This document shows positions 42,267 to 49,987 of a DNA stretch of 64,000 nt, in pieces. The stretch is from a virus. The notes under the pieces are model-generated. The model saw only the letters and a list, made by a program, of their open reading frames with translations, was not told the DNA's origin and did no database searches. The stretch is from positions 1 to 64,000 of IMG/VR virus record IMGVR_UViG_3300029922_000029. The stretch is one strand, 5' to 3'. The position numbers and the translations under genes are program-made. Within the stretch, counting starts at the first letter, position 1, and every line of letters begins with the position of its first letter.

Positions 42267-42783
42267 ACCGTCTGAAATTCTTGATGAGTACCGCGACCGA
42301 TATCCTGAACCAGAGCATGACTGGCGTTTCCGGGCCGGGCGAATGGCCGAGCAAATGGCGATGCTTGGTACTGACCTATTGCAGGCGCAGAAGTTACTTA
42401 CTAAGGCACGACATCAGCGGGACTCCCTTGCGGTGACGTTAGTTGACGCTCAGAGGGAGCGCCTCACCGCCGAGTCCAAGCTGGACTCGGCCAATCGAAT
42501 CATCGGCGAGCAGCTTGCAACGATTGCGGTTCTGAATCGAATCAAGCCGAGTCCCGATACGAGTAGGCTGATCAAGGCCGCTAAAGCGTTGCTTCAGAAC
42601 TACGAGAAGTGCCCGCAGAACCCGCACAATGACCCGACGATCCGCCGCAGATACCTCGATGGTTTGCGGGACGCGTTAGTGCAGACCGAAAAGGCCTGCG
42701 ATGCTTGCATCGATGCGGGCTCTGGCATGACCGGCCAATCTATGAAATGTCCCGCACACTCCGCGAAGGAGTGCAATCGATGA
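42259..42783 (+). CDS. Coiled-coil hypothetical protein, 174 aa
   Basis: 8-base overlap. Central coiled coil (AQKLLTKARHQRDSLAVTLV), a later helix (SRLIKAAKALLQNYEKC) and a C-terminal Cys cluster (CDACID...CPAH). Not recognised. Confidence 0.65.
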   Translation: MSKPSEILDEYRDRYPEPEHDWRFRAGRMAEQMAMLGTDLLQAQKLLTKARHQRDSLAVTLVDAQRERLTAESKLDSANRIIGEQLATIAVLNRIKPSPDTSRLIKAAKALLQNYEKCPQNPHNDPTIRRRYLDGLRDALVQTEKACDACIDAGSGMTGQSMKCPAHSAKECNR

Positions 42784-42920
42784 GTAGATCAAGTGGCCGC
42801 GGCCGAGGCCCGGATGGAATTTCAGCAGTACCTGGAGTTTTTTCCGGGTGTCTGATCATGATTGCGATGGGTTGTTTTATGCTGTTTTTGGCGGCCGCCT
42901 GCTTTAGAGCCTGCGGATGA
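42780..42920 (+). CDS. Membrane microprotein, 46 aa
   Basis: ATGA overlap. Gly/Arg-rich start then a transmembrane helix (FSGCLIMIAMGCFMLFLAAA). One of the recurrent small membrane proteins. Confidence 0.6.
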   Translation: MSRSSGRGRGPDGISAVPGVFSGCLIMIAMGCFMLFLAAACFRACG

Positions 42921-42930
42921 GAGGAAAAAA

Positions 42931-43200
42931 ATGAAACACAGTGGAAGCGGTAGCGGTTCTGGAAAGTATGCTCTTTATCACACTCATAAGGGACGTCGCT
43001 CCGTTGAGGTGCAGGATTTACCCGAGGACATTGCGTCGGTAAGAATTGTCATCCGTGAGATGGATATCGAAAATAAACTCATGATGGATGAGGATCATGC
43101 CTATCTCTTATGGGCATCGCTTGATCAGATGGCAAAAAATAAGGGTTGGTTGAATGAGCTGGAATTGCCGCCAATGTCGCCGGGAGAGGGTCTGCGATGA
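42931..43200 (+). CDS. Hypothetical protein, 89 aa
   Basis: GAGAGGA site before ATG 42931. Gly/Ser-rich N-terminus then SVRIVIREMDIENKLMMDED. Not recognised. Confidence 0.65.
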   Translation: MKHSGSGSGSGKYALYHTHKGRRSVEVQDLPEDIASVRIVIREMDIENKLMMDEDHAYLLWASLDQMAKNKGWLNELELPPMSPGEGLR

Positions 43201-43385
43201 TTGAAATCGATGACGGCAAGAAGGATTGCATGATTCAATATCAAGGTAAGACGGTCATGCTGATGACCGAGGACGGCTACACGGCGATCGGACTATCATA
43301 TGAGCAAGCCAAGAACGTTACGGTTCTGCTTTCCACAATTTTAGCCGAAATAGTTAATGGCCTAACTAGTGCCGAAGAGTCCTGA
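43197..43385 (+). CDS. Small hypothetical protein, 62 aa
   Basis: 4-base overlap. Beta-rich (MIQYQGKTVMLMTEDGYTAI) with a helical end. Last gene before the terminator at 43405. Confidence 0.65.
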   Translation: MIEIDDGKKDCMIQYQGKTVMLMTEDGYTAIGLSYEQAKNVTVLLSTILAEIVNGLTSAEES

Positions 43386-43404
43386 GATGACTCCAAACTG
43401 AATC

Positions 43405-43440
43405 ACCCGGGCCTCGCAAGAGTGCCCGGGATTTTTCTTT
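43405..43440 (+). terminator. Terminator fused to next -35 box
   Basis: ACCCGGGC pairs with GCCCGGG, then ATTTTTCTTTACC; its TTTACC is the -35 of the 43473 promoter. Confidence 0.85.
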
Positions 43441-43466
43441 ACCCCCCACTCGAGCTGCGCTATGTT
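43438..43466 (+). promoter_or_regulatory. Leaderless-type promoter for 43473
   Basis: TTTACC, 17 bp, TATGTT, 6 bp, ATG. Confidence 0.6.
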
Positions 43467-43472
43467 CCACCC

Positions 43473-43970
43473 ATGATGGCAGAAACAGATGACGATCGCT
43501 TTGTCAGGCAACCCCTCAGCGACTGGCTCAAGGAGCGGCCGCTCTTTCACCTCTACCGTGACGTGACCGGAGAAGAGATCATACTCGAGTTGCCAGCGAA
43601 CATTGATCGGCCCAATCTTCACAAACTCGCAGACCACACGTACGAGTTCGTCGAAACTCTCCCCGACAAGTCGATGTGCCACACCATCCGAACTCAATTC
43701 GTCAGGAATGGCCACATCGCTTACGAATACAAACTCCCGGGCGGCCAGCGTTTCACGCGTTCCGCGACACGCGAGAACTGGGAGCATAATCTCGGCAACC
43801 TCGGCGCAAAGCGTCAAGCGGAGCTCGGGACCCAGATCTCGAAGACGATCCACACGCCTAAGGTCCAGAATATCGTTGATCGGGTCGAGCGGGCCAAGAA
43901 GGAGAAGCTGAAGGGCTTCATCACCCAGAATGTCCGGAACGTCCTTGACCCTAAGAGTAAGAAAAAGTAA
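43473..43970 (+). CDS. Hypothetical protein, 165 aa
   Basis: ATG set by promoter spacing (a second ATG follows directly). RPLFHLYRDVTGEEIILELP begins a beta-rich core; basic C-tail. The next promoter lies within its last codons. Not recognised. Confidence 0.7.
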   Translation: MMAETDDDRFVRQPLSDWLKERPLFHLYRDVTGEEIILELPANIDRPNLHKLADHTYEFVETLPDKSMCHTIRTQFVRNGHIAYEYKLPGGQRFTRSATRENWEHNLGNLGAKRQAELGTQISKTIHTPKVQNIVDRVERAKKEKLKGFITQNVRNVLDPKSKKK

Positions 43971-43973
43971 ACT
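43945..43973 (+). promoter_or_regulatory. Leaderless-type promoter for 43980
   Basis: TTGACC, 17 bp, TAAACT, 6 bp, ATG. It sits inside the 3' end of the preceding gene. Confidence 0.65.
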
Positions 43974-43979
43974 CACCCC

Positions 43980-44489
43980 ATGTTCATCAAGTCTATTACT
44001 AAAAAAGGTCAGCCAGTCCCATTCACCCCCAAGGAATGCCTGGAGCGCGCACTGACCCTGGGGTTGAAAAACGAGGCGACCGCTGAGTCGGACAAGAAGT
44101 TCATCTTCTTCTTGACCAAAAGTTCGGCCGTAGCCACCCAGTTCGCTGAGCACCCAGGCCCCGTGACGGCTGTGAAGAAGAGTAAAGCGCCGGCGCTTCC
44201 GAGTTGGATCGCAGTGGCTTCAGGCACCTGTCTCCTCGGCAAGCACGATGTCGCCAAGAACCGCTTCTACAAGGCCAAGTCCTACGCCTTCCAGATTACC
44301 TACGCAAGCGGTAAGGACGCACTCGGGATCCCCGACGTCAGTGTGACCACCTGTGCGTTTACCGCGGTCGAGACCAATCCGGGCGGCGCACACGGCCCCC
44401 GCAAAACCAATCCACCTGTGGTCGTGGGCGAGCTTACGCCTCAGCCCGGTGGGCTCGTGGCTCCGGCTCCAGACGCTTCTCTCGCCTAA
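43980..44489 (+). CDS. Hypothetical protein, 169 aa
   Basis: Start fixed by promoter geometry; no ribosome site. FIKSITKKGQPVPFTPKECL, then a beta-rich domain and a Pro-rich tail. Not recognised. Confidence 0.7.
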   Translation: MFIKSITKKGQPVPFTPKECLERALTLGLKNEATAESDKKFIFFLTKSSAVATQFAEHPGPVTAVKKSKAPALPSWIAVASGTCLLGKHDVAKNRFYKAKSYAFQITYASGKDALGIPDVSVTTCAFTAVETNPGGAHGPRKTNPPVVVGELTPQPGGLVAPAPDASLA

Positions 44490-44499
44490 GCGGGCAAAA

Positions 44500-44521
44500 T
44501 CATAGCTTCTTCTGGCATAAG
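44500..44521 (+). promoter_or_regulatory. TATAAG-class promoter (CATAAG form)
   Basis: CTTCTTCTGGCATAAG, followed by AAGGAG and ATG 44541. Confidence 0.6.
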
Positions 44522-44540
44522 CTAAATGCAAGGAGAGATT

Positions 44541-45995
44541 ATGAATACAGCTACTGAGTCGGAACGTTTCACGGAGCAAGATAGCACATTCACTGGAGGC
44601 GGCGAGAGCCTTTTCAGTCGGTCTGAAGACCTGAACCAGCCCGAATACCAAGCCCGCATCCAGGCACCAGAATCTCCGCAGGAGGGCGACGGCATCCTCT
44701 GGGAGGTCGAGGATCACAAAGCGGCCTACGGGCAGGGCGATCGCTTCAATCGATCCCGGGACGTGCTGAGCGAAGCCACGATCGAGGCATGGGGCCAAGG
44801 CGTCTTTGAATCGATCAGTCAAAGCAGTCTGCGAGAAATCAAAAAATACGTCGATGACTTCCTTGACTTCCTCCACTGCCCGACCTTCAAGAGTTTCGAC
44901 TCGATGGACATGATCCGGATCATGTTCGCCTACCTCGACTATCACGACATGTACTTCTGCTTCTATGACATGCCGGTCCAGATGTGCATGGATCAGCACG
45001 AGTTCACCTACATCAATAAAGCGACTGGCGAGACCCTGAACCCAGAGCATACCGAAGTCTTTCGGGTCGCACGCGGCTGGGACTTTGCTCCGTTCCGAAC
45101 CTTCAAGCAGCGTATCTCTCATCCTTCCGTTCAGGCATTCGGAAAGGGTGAACAAGTCATGCACTCGAAGGAACAAAGACCCATCACAAGAGAGGATATT
45201 CTTAGAGTTCTCTGCGAACCAGTTTATGGAAATTACGATGAAAACTCTTCTCAATCCAGGCAGTCCGGCCTCAAGGAGTATGTTGAAGATCAGGTCGATG
45301 CTTACTTGAGCGAGCAGACTTTCGATGTGCGCAACGACATGGAGAAGGTCCAGGACTTCAACGATGTTAGGCAGGCCATTATCGAAGCGACAGTCGCAGC
45401 TGGGATCGCGGTCTGCGCGTGGATTAAGTCTCCGATGGCTGTCCCGTTTCTGTCCCAGTGGCATCCGGTCTACTATCATATCTTGGGTTGGGACAACGAC
45501 ACCAACAAAGCCTATATCGAACCCGGAACCGGAGGAGAGGCGGTCGTGACCGGCTGGGAAGTCATGACTCTCAAGTCAGTCACAAAGCTCGAGAATATGC
45601 CGGCCGGCAGCTGCCGGAGCTGTCAGCTTACTCTTCACTGCACCCACATTCTGAATGCTAACGCATTGATCTACAAAGTTTGCAGTTGCGGGAAGCCAGT
45701 TCATCCTGATGACCTGGAGCTCGATCTCCACTCAATCCCTGGTCCTTATCGCGGGACCGCAAGGGATGAACGGTGCGTCCCTTATCGGAAGGCGCACCCG
45801 AGTCTGCCTTCGTTTGTCTGTTATCGCTGCGCTGAGAAGCACCTGCTGTTTGAGACCGCCATGCAGGCACCCCCTCAGTACAAATGCTCACGCACAGTCT
45901 GCCCGAATACGGGTTGCGCCCACCATTGGGGTGAGGCAACGCGCCGGCAAGTCCTGAATCAGAGGCGGAGGCAAATGTTGCCAGCCCCATCGTAA
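44541..45995 (+). CDS. Large hypothetical protein with Cys-rich C-terminus
   Basis: 484 aa; ATG at 44541 has AAGGAGAG (ATG 44526 would lie on it). Segments: acidic start, helical RDVLSEATIEAWGQGVFESI, central DFLDFLHCPTFKSFDSMDMI, then Cys pairs (CRSCQ, CSCGKP, CYRC, CSRTVCPNTGC) that look like zinc ribbons. No family recognised. The long minus-strand frame opposite is a shadow. Confidence 0.7.
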   Translation: MNTATESERFTEQDSTFTGGGESLFSRSEDLNQPEYQARIQAPESPQEGDGILWEVEDHKAAYGQGDRFNRSRDVLSEATIEAWGQGVFESISQSSLREIKKYVDDFLDFLHCPTFKSFDSMDMIRIMFAYLDYHDMYFCFYDMPVQMCMDQHEFTYINKATGETLNPEHTEVFRVARGWDFAPFRTFKQRISHPSVQAFGKGEQVMHSKEQRPITREDILRVLCEPVYGNYDENSSQSRQSGLKEYVEDQVDAYLSEQTFDVRNDMEKVQDFNDVRQAIIEATVAAGIAVCAWIKSPMAVPFLSQWHPVYYHILGWDNDTNKAYIEPGTGGEAVVTGWEVMTLKSVTKLENMPAGSCRSCQLTLHCTHILNANALIYKVCSCGKPVHPDDLELDLHSIPGPYRGTARDERCVPYRKAHPSLPSFVCYRCAEKHLLFETAMQAPPQYKCSRTVCPNTGCAHHWGEATRRQVLNQRRRQMLPAPS

Positions 45996-46011
45996 GGTGT
46001 TAAAAAGAATG

Positions 46012-46045
46012 TCGAGGCGCCTGTACGAGGCCTCGGCAATTTCTT
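46012..46045 (+). terminator. Probable terminator
   Basis: CGAGGC pairs with GCCTCG around a short loop, followed by AATTTCTTT. Weaker U-tract than the others. Confidence 0.55.
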
Positions 46046-46060
46046 TACCTCTGAGGACGC

Positions 46061-46543
46061 ATGGACGAGGCAAAATTCAAGAAGCAACTTAGAGCCTCCT
46101 TTCTAGCGCAGACAGCGCTCGCCCAGGGCTACGAGTGGCCGGTCACCGATCCCTTCCGGACTGGCACCGCCGACTTCTTTCTTGCTGTCCGTGGCTGCGT
46201 GATGGCATGCGAGGCCAAGCATATGAAAGAGCTTCCGGTCCGAGAAAACTCGAGAGTCCTCGACCACCCCGTCTCGATGGAGCAGTACAGGTTTCTCAGA
46301 CGTTACCAGGAGAGCGGCTCGCCATCGTTTGTGCTCATCGGTGTTGGTAAGGATGCGGCTGCTTACACCAACCGGATTCAGCTCAATTACACGAAGAAGG
46401 AGCTCATGTTCTTGCCGAGGCTGCAAAGACTCGGGAAAGACCTCTGGGACATGGGACCTTTGATTACGATCATGGCGGATCACAATAAAACCTGGCAGCC
46501 CTATCTCAACCTCCCTGCGGACGCACATGCCAACACCCCCTGA
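46061..46543 (+). CDS. PD-(D/E)XK nuclease (resolvase-like)
   Basis: 160 aa. DPFRTGTADFFLAVRG (catalytic Asp), MACEAKHMKE (ExK) and the following HPVSMEQYRFLRRYQESGSP with SFVLIGV match small PD-(D/E)XK nucleases of the RecU/Holliday-resolvase or VRR-NUC type. Likely acts on branched DNA or as an endonuclease. GAGGA lies close to the ATG. Confidence 0.7.
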   Translation: MDEAKFKKQLRASFLAQTALAQGYEWPVTDPFRTGTADFFLAVRGCVMACEAKHMKELPVRENSRVLDHPVSMEQYRFLRRYQESGSPSFVLIGVGKDAAAYTNRIQLNYTKKELMFLPRLQRLGKDLWDMGPLITIMADHNKTWQPYLNLPADAHANTP

Positions 46544-47102
46544 AAAACCTCAGTCAAAACCCCAAGGCTTCTTCTTCGAGGAAGATCCGGACTCGACCGA
46601 GAGTGGCGTCGACTGGTCTGAGCAATCCGCATTTTTCAATAGCGTGATCCAGACCGAGGGTAAACATAAAGCTAAAGAAGGCAGCGAGATGCCGTCCATG
46701 GTTCCGATGGGGATCCAGTCGGAAGCAAGCCTTAAGCGTCTCCAGAATGGTTGGATCGCAGTGGAGTTTGGGAAAGTCAGGAAAGACTACGCGATCCACA
46801 CCATCCCCATCAACCCGCGAGTCGACTTCGGAAACAAGGACGTCTTCGCGCAGACTTGTCGGATCACGATCCTTCTCCTGAACGAGATCGTGCCCTTCGA
46901 TCTTCAAGTGAACGTATTCCCTCCGGATCCGAACTGGTCGGTGAAAGCGGTCAGCTATAAAATCATTGGTGGCGTGGATGCTTGGAACCTCGACCTGGAT
47001 AAACTCGAAGCAGAGGTCATGCCTAAAATCCTCGAGCAGCTCACCCAGTACTGCATGGCCAAAAATACTCAGCGCGGCCCTCAACCGGGTCCACGGCGAT
47101 GA
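46527..47102 (+). CDS. Hypothetical protein, 191 aa
   Basis: 17-base overlap with the nuclease gene. Disordered N-terminus, then a beta-rich body (VRKDYAIHTIPINPRVDFGN, PFDLQVNVFPPDPNWSVKAV). Not recognised. Confidence 0.65.
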   Translation: MPTPPEKPQSKPQGFFFEEDPDSTESGVDWSEQSAFFNSVIQTEGKHKAKEGSEMPSMVPMGIQSEASLKRLQNGWIAVEFGKVRKDYAIHTIPINPRVDFGNKDVFAQTCRITILLLNEIVPFDLQVNVFPPDPNWSVKAVSYKIIGGVDAWNLDLDKLEAEVMPKILEQLTQYCMAKNTQRGPQPGPRR

Positions 47103-47899
47103 AACTCAGGTCACTGGGGTCCGGTTCCTCCACCTGTCGTCACCCGCTCGTGCCGTCCTGCTGGCTTCTTCAGTCGGCCGGCGCGACTGTGGTGATTGGA
47201 GCTCCTTGGCAGCTGGCAGCTAGGCTTGAAGCGATCGGAATCAGTCTTGACCAGATTGATATGATCCTTCCCCTCTCGCCCCGCGGCGACCAGATCGGTG
47301 GCCTGGAAGAGATTGCTCACTATTTCATGGGCAAGTCGAAGAAACCCTACCTTGTGGCACCCGAGAAGCTGCTTCAGAAAATCAAGGAGCGGATCGAGCC
47401 GGCCTTCCTATTTTACCTGAAGGAACTGTTTCAGGTGAAGGCAGTGTCTCGGATCCAGGTAAAAGAAGAGCATATCTCAGAGACCCTGAGCTTCGTGCCC
47501 AACTACTTGGACCTCAACATCCCTTCCTACGGCATCCGACTCGAGGACGCCAAGATCTTCATCACAGGCGAGACGGCCCTCAATGAAACCTGGCTGTTCA
47601 AGGAAATGGGCTGCAACGCGATCCTACACAGCTGTAATTTATCAGCAGGCATTACGGGTTATCCAGGCCCTCCAAGTCTTGCCGAGCTTCAGACCCTCCC
47701 CGTCTATCTGCAGAACAAACTCTGGCTCTACGGTTACGGCAATGCGTTCGCTGAGCACGAGTCCCAGATTATCCCTATGCTCTTTCTGCCTCAGGGCGCC
47801 GCAGTCTATGACAGCGCGAGGCGTGACAAGATTCTCAACAAAGAGCGTTATTTACGGGAAAACGCAAAGCGTCTTCTGGGTAACGAACGAGAACCCTGA
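47099..47899 (+). CDS. Metallo-beta-lactamase-fold protein, degenerate site
   Basis: 266 aa. Topology fits the MBL fold (GATVVIGAPWQLAARLEAIG, IDMILPLSPRGDQIGGLEEI, FITGETALNETWLF). The metal motif HxHxDH is replaced by PLSPRGDQ, keeping only the Asp and the following IGGL. Probably non-catalytic or altered chemistry. 4-base overlap upstream. Confidence 0.65.
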   Translation: MKLRSLGSGSSTCRHPLVPSCWLLQSAGATVVIGAPWQLAARLEAIGISLDQIDMILPLSPRGDQIGGLEEIAHYFMGKSKKPYLVAPEKLLQKIKERIEPAFLFYLKELFQVKAVSRIQVKEEHISETLSFVPNYLDLNIPSYGIRLEDAKIFITGETALNETWLFKEMGCNAILHSCNLSAGITGYPGPPSLAELQTLPVYLQNKLWLYGYGNAFAEHESQIIPMLFLPQGAAVYDSARRDKILNKERYLRENAKRLLGNEREP

Positions 47900-47931
47900 G
47901 TCCCGACGCTAATGCCCAAGAGTCCCAAGAG

Positions 47932-47960
47932 TTGACAGGGAAGTAATTGCCGAGTAATCT
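47932..47960 (+). promoter_or_regulatory. Leaderless-type promoter for 47967
   Basis: TTGACA, 17 bp, TAATCT, 6 bp, ATG. The best sigma70-like match in the window. Confidence 0.75.
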
Positions 47961-47966
47961 CGGCAC

Positions 47967-48254
47967 ATGAAGAAGAACAAGGCGCAATGCCAACGAGTCC
48001 ACGCAAAGAAACGGGCACTGGAAAGGTATGACCTAGACCTCAATCGAGACGCCCTCGAGGAGATCGTCAGCCGCATCCAAAACGGGGTCGGCATTAAGAT
48101 GGTGCTCAAACAAAGCCTCAGGATCTCCCACTACGAGATGACGGTTCAGGAGAAACTGGTGCGAGTCGTTTATGACCGGTCTCGCAAGACAGTCGTCACC
48201 TTTCTGCCCCTGATTCCTGCCACCGATATTCAGCACGACCCCGTGGATTGGTGA
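47967..48254 (+). CDS. Hypothetical protein, 95 aa
   Basis: Start fixed by the promoter; no ribosome site. VHAKKRALERYDLDLNRDAL and LVRVVYDRSRKTVVTFLP resemble small phage proteins with a RelE/BrnT-like beta sheet. Not assigned. Confidence 0.7.
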   Translation: MKKNKAQCQRVHAKKRALERYDLDLNRDALEEIVSRIQNGVGIKMVLKQSLRISHYEMTVQEKLVRVVYDRSRKTVVTFLPLIPATDIQHDPVDW

Positions 48255-48261
48255 ATCAAAA

Positions 48262-48283
48262 AGTCGGGATTATCTGGCATAAG
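48262..48283 (+). promoter_or_regulatory. TATAAG-class promoter (CATAAG form)
   Basis: GGGATTATCTGGCATAAG, followed by a leader with AGGAG before ATG 48302. Confidence 0.6.
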
Positions 48284-48301
48284 AAAGATAGGAGAAAACT
48301 T

Positions 48302-48733
48302 ATGAAAACAGCTGAGAAGATTGTGAAGGGGAGCTATTGGGCTACCGACAGTGGAGATTGCGCTCGAATCGATGCGGATGATTATCCCACCGAAGACTCG
48401 ATTGTGGGTCGTATTTATTCACGTCGACTGAATAAGTGGCGCATAAGTCCGTCCTCATGGCGGAGCGATGGGGAGTACTATAATGGCCCTGGGACCTTGA
48501 CTGATAATAAGTTGCTCAAGCCTTGGACCGGTCCTCTGCCTTGGGCAGAGAAAAAATCAGAACCAAAACCCCGCATGCTGGCCTACTTGGTCAACGTGAA
48601 GGTGAAGAACACGACTCGCCGTCGGTGGTCTCTGAGATTCTATAAAGAAACCGACATGGTCGGAATTGACAACGACTTCGTGAAACGCGCCCCCTGGCTC
48701 GATGAACCCTTTAACCCGACTGGACAACCATGA
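48302..48733 (+). CDS. Hypothetical protein, 143 aa
   Basis: ATG at 48302. AEKIVKGSYWATDSGDCARI and RRWSLRFYKETDMVGIDNDF. Not recognised. 4-base overlap with the secreted protein downstream. Confidence 0.65.
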   Translation: MKTAEKIVKGSYWATDSGDCARIDADDYPTEDSIVGRIYSRRLNKWRISPSSWRSDGEYYNGPGTLTDNKLLKPWTGPLPWAEKKSEPKPRMLAYLVNVKVKNTTRRRWSLRFYKETDMVGIDNDFVKRAPWLDEPFNPTGQP

Positions 48734-49356
48734 AACTCATCACTCTGATTCCCTTTCTTTCACTCCTTCTGCTGTCTACTGGCTTCGCTCATCATGCCCC
48801 GGCCCCATTGCCGAGCTCAACGCCTGCTGTCGTTGCAGCCCTCCCAAGTCCCGCTCCGACCGCCACCACCCACGTGGACCCGCTCTCTCCAACGATCACT
48901 CTCGATTGTGATTCGACTTGTCTACCCAACGAGGTGGCCCAGCTACCGGCGCTGCAAGCCAAGATGAATGAGGTTTTGAACTCGGATTGCCTATCTGCTT
49001 ACTTCCTTACTCCTCATCGCCGGATCGATAATAGGGACGACCTCACGCCCGAGCAGGTATTGTTGAAGCTCAGGCAGCCCTCCCATCTCACGCTCAACTA
49101 TTTCTACAAGAGCGGGACCAAAGAAGAAGGCTACGAGTCGGCCGTCGACTTCTCCGTTATTCACATGAATCGAGCCTATACGGCTACGTGGACGTTATGC
49201 GAGGTGACATCGCTAGGTCTTCATGAGATGACCCATACCAAGCAATTCTGGCATCCGGGTGGATTCAATCAAGCGAAGAAAGATTACTTCACGGTTCCCT
49301 ATCAAGCCAATAATGCAACCGAAGGAAGGGACAATATGTCTGCGTGCTGCCAGTGA
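48730..49356 (+). CDS. Secreted HExxH metallopeptidase candidate
   Basis: 208 aa. Signal peptide (KLITLIPFLSLLLLSTGFA), Pro/Ala linker, then a domain with VTSLGLHEMTHTKQF, i.e. HEMTH, the zincin motif. Third ligand not identified. Cys pairs and a CC near the end suggest disulfides. Likely exported and possibly acting in the periplasm or at lysis. Followed by two more genes, one also with a signal sequence. Confidence 0.65.
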   Translation: MKLITLIPFLSLLLLSTGFAHHAPAPLPSSTPAVVAALPSPAPTATTHVDPLSPTITLDCDSTCLPNEVAQLPALQAKMNEVLNSDCLSAYFLTPHRRIDNRDDLTPEQVLLKLRQPSHLTLNYFYKSGTKEEGYESAVDFSVIHMNRAYTATWTLCEVTSLGLHEMTHTKQFWHPGGFNQAKKDYFTVPYQANNATEGRDNMSACCQ

Positions 49357-49679
49357 TCAACATCCCACAGCCCAGACAGGACAAGGTCCTCACCGACCTC
49401 GACGGGAATCGTTATATTTGGGAGGCCGATGCCAAAGAAACATTCGCCGATCTGACCCACCGCCTGAACAAAGCGGAAGAGGTCATTCAGTATTTCGTCG
49501 ATCGGGCTACCGACTTCAACCATCCAGAAGGTTGGATCCAGAGCAAAAAGACTCTTGCTCGGATGCAGTTTGCCCTCACTGTTGTTCAGACCGGGAAGGA
49601 ACCACCGCCGGAAGCCCCAACCCGCCCAGAACAGCCACACAACACTCCGTCATCTCACTACGAACGACGTCCACTCTAA
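49353..49679 (+). CDS. Hypothetical protein, 108 aa
   Basis: GTG at 49353 overlaps the previous stop. LTHRLNKAEEVIQYFVDRAT is helical; Pro-rich end. Not recognised. Confidence 0.6.
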   Translation: MINIPQPRQDKVLTDLDGNRYIWEADAKETFADLTHRLNKAEEVIQYFVDRATDFNHPEGWIQSKKTLARMQFALTVVQTGKEPPPEAPTRPEQPHNTPSSHYERRPL

Positions 49680-49693
49680 CGCAAGGAAGCCAA

Positions 49694-49987
49694 ATGATCA
49701 CCCTTCTCCTCGCTCTCGCTTCTGCCCCTCAGTTCGAACATCCTCACCCCGGTCACGAACCCGGTCCATCTATAGGCCATGGATCCTGCATCAAGGAACA
49801 CCCTGCGGCTGATTCGGATCGCGGAGTCACGGATATGCCGTATCTGATTGACCACCAAGAAGTCGAAGCGGTGGCGAGTCCATTGCCTGGGCAGATCAAA
49901 AAGAAGCAGAAGTACGCCTCTCACTTTCATCACAGTTATCCTCACTGCCTCGACTCTTGTGGTAATTGGATTGCGGGGTGTAGATAA
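49694..49987 (+). CDS. Exported His/Cys-rich protein, 97 aa
   Basis: ATG at 49694 after CAAGGAAG. Short signal-like start (MITLLLALASAPQ), then His-rich stretches (HPHPGHEPG, HFHHSYPHC) and Cys near the end. Possible metal binder in the periplasm; unknown function. Confidence 0.55.
   Translation: MITLLLALASAPQFEHPHPGHEPGPSIGHGSCIKEHPAADSDRGVTDMPYLIDHQEVEAVASPLPGQIKKKQKYASHFHHSYPHCLDSCGNWIAGCR

Noticed and set aside
43362-44153. 263-aa minus-strand frame
   Set aside because: Opposes two promoter-linked plus genes; no start signal on the minus strand.
44220-45479. 419-aa open frame on the minus strand
   Set aside because: It lies wholly opposite well-supported plus genes (43980 and 44541) that have promoters and a ribosome site; its protein shows no recognisable domain.
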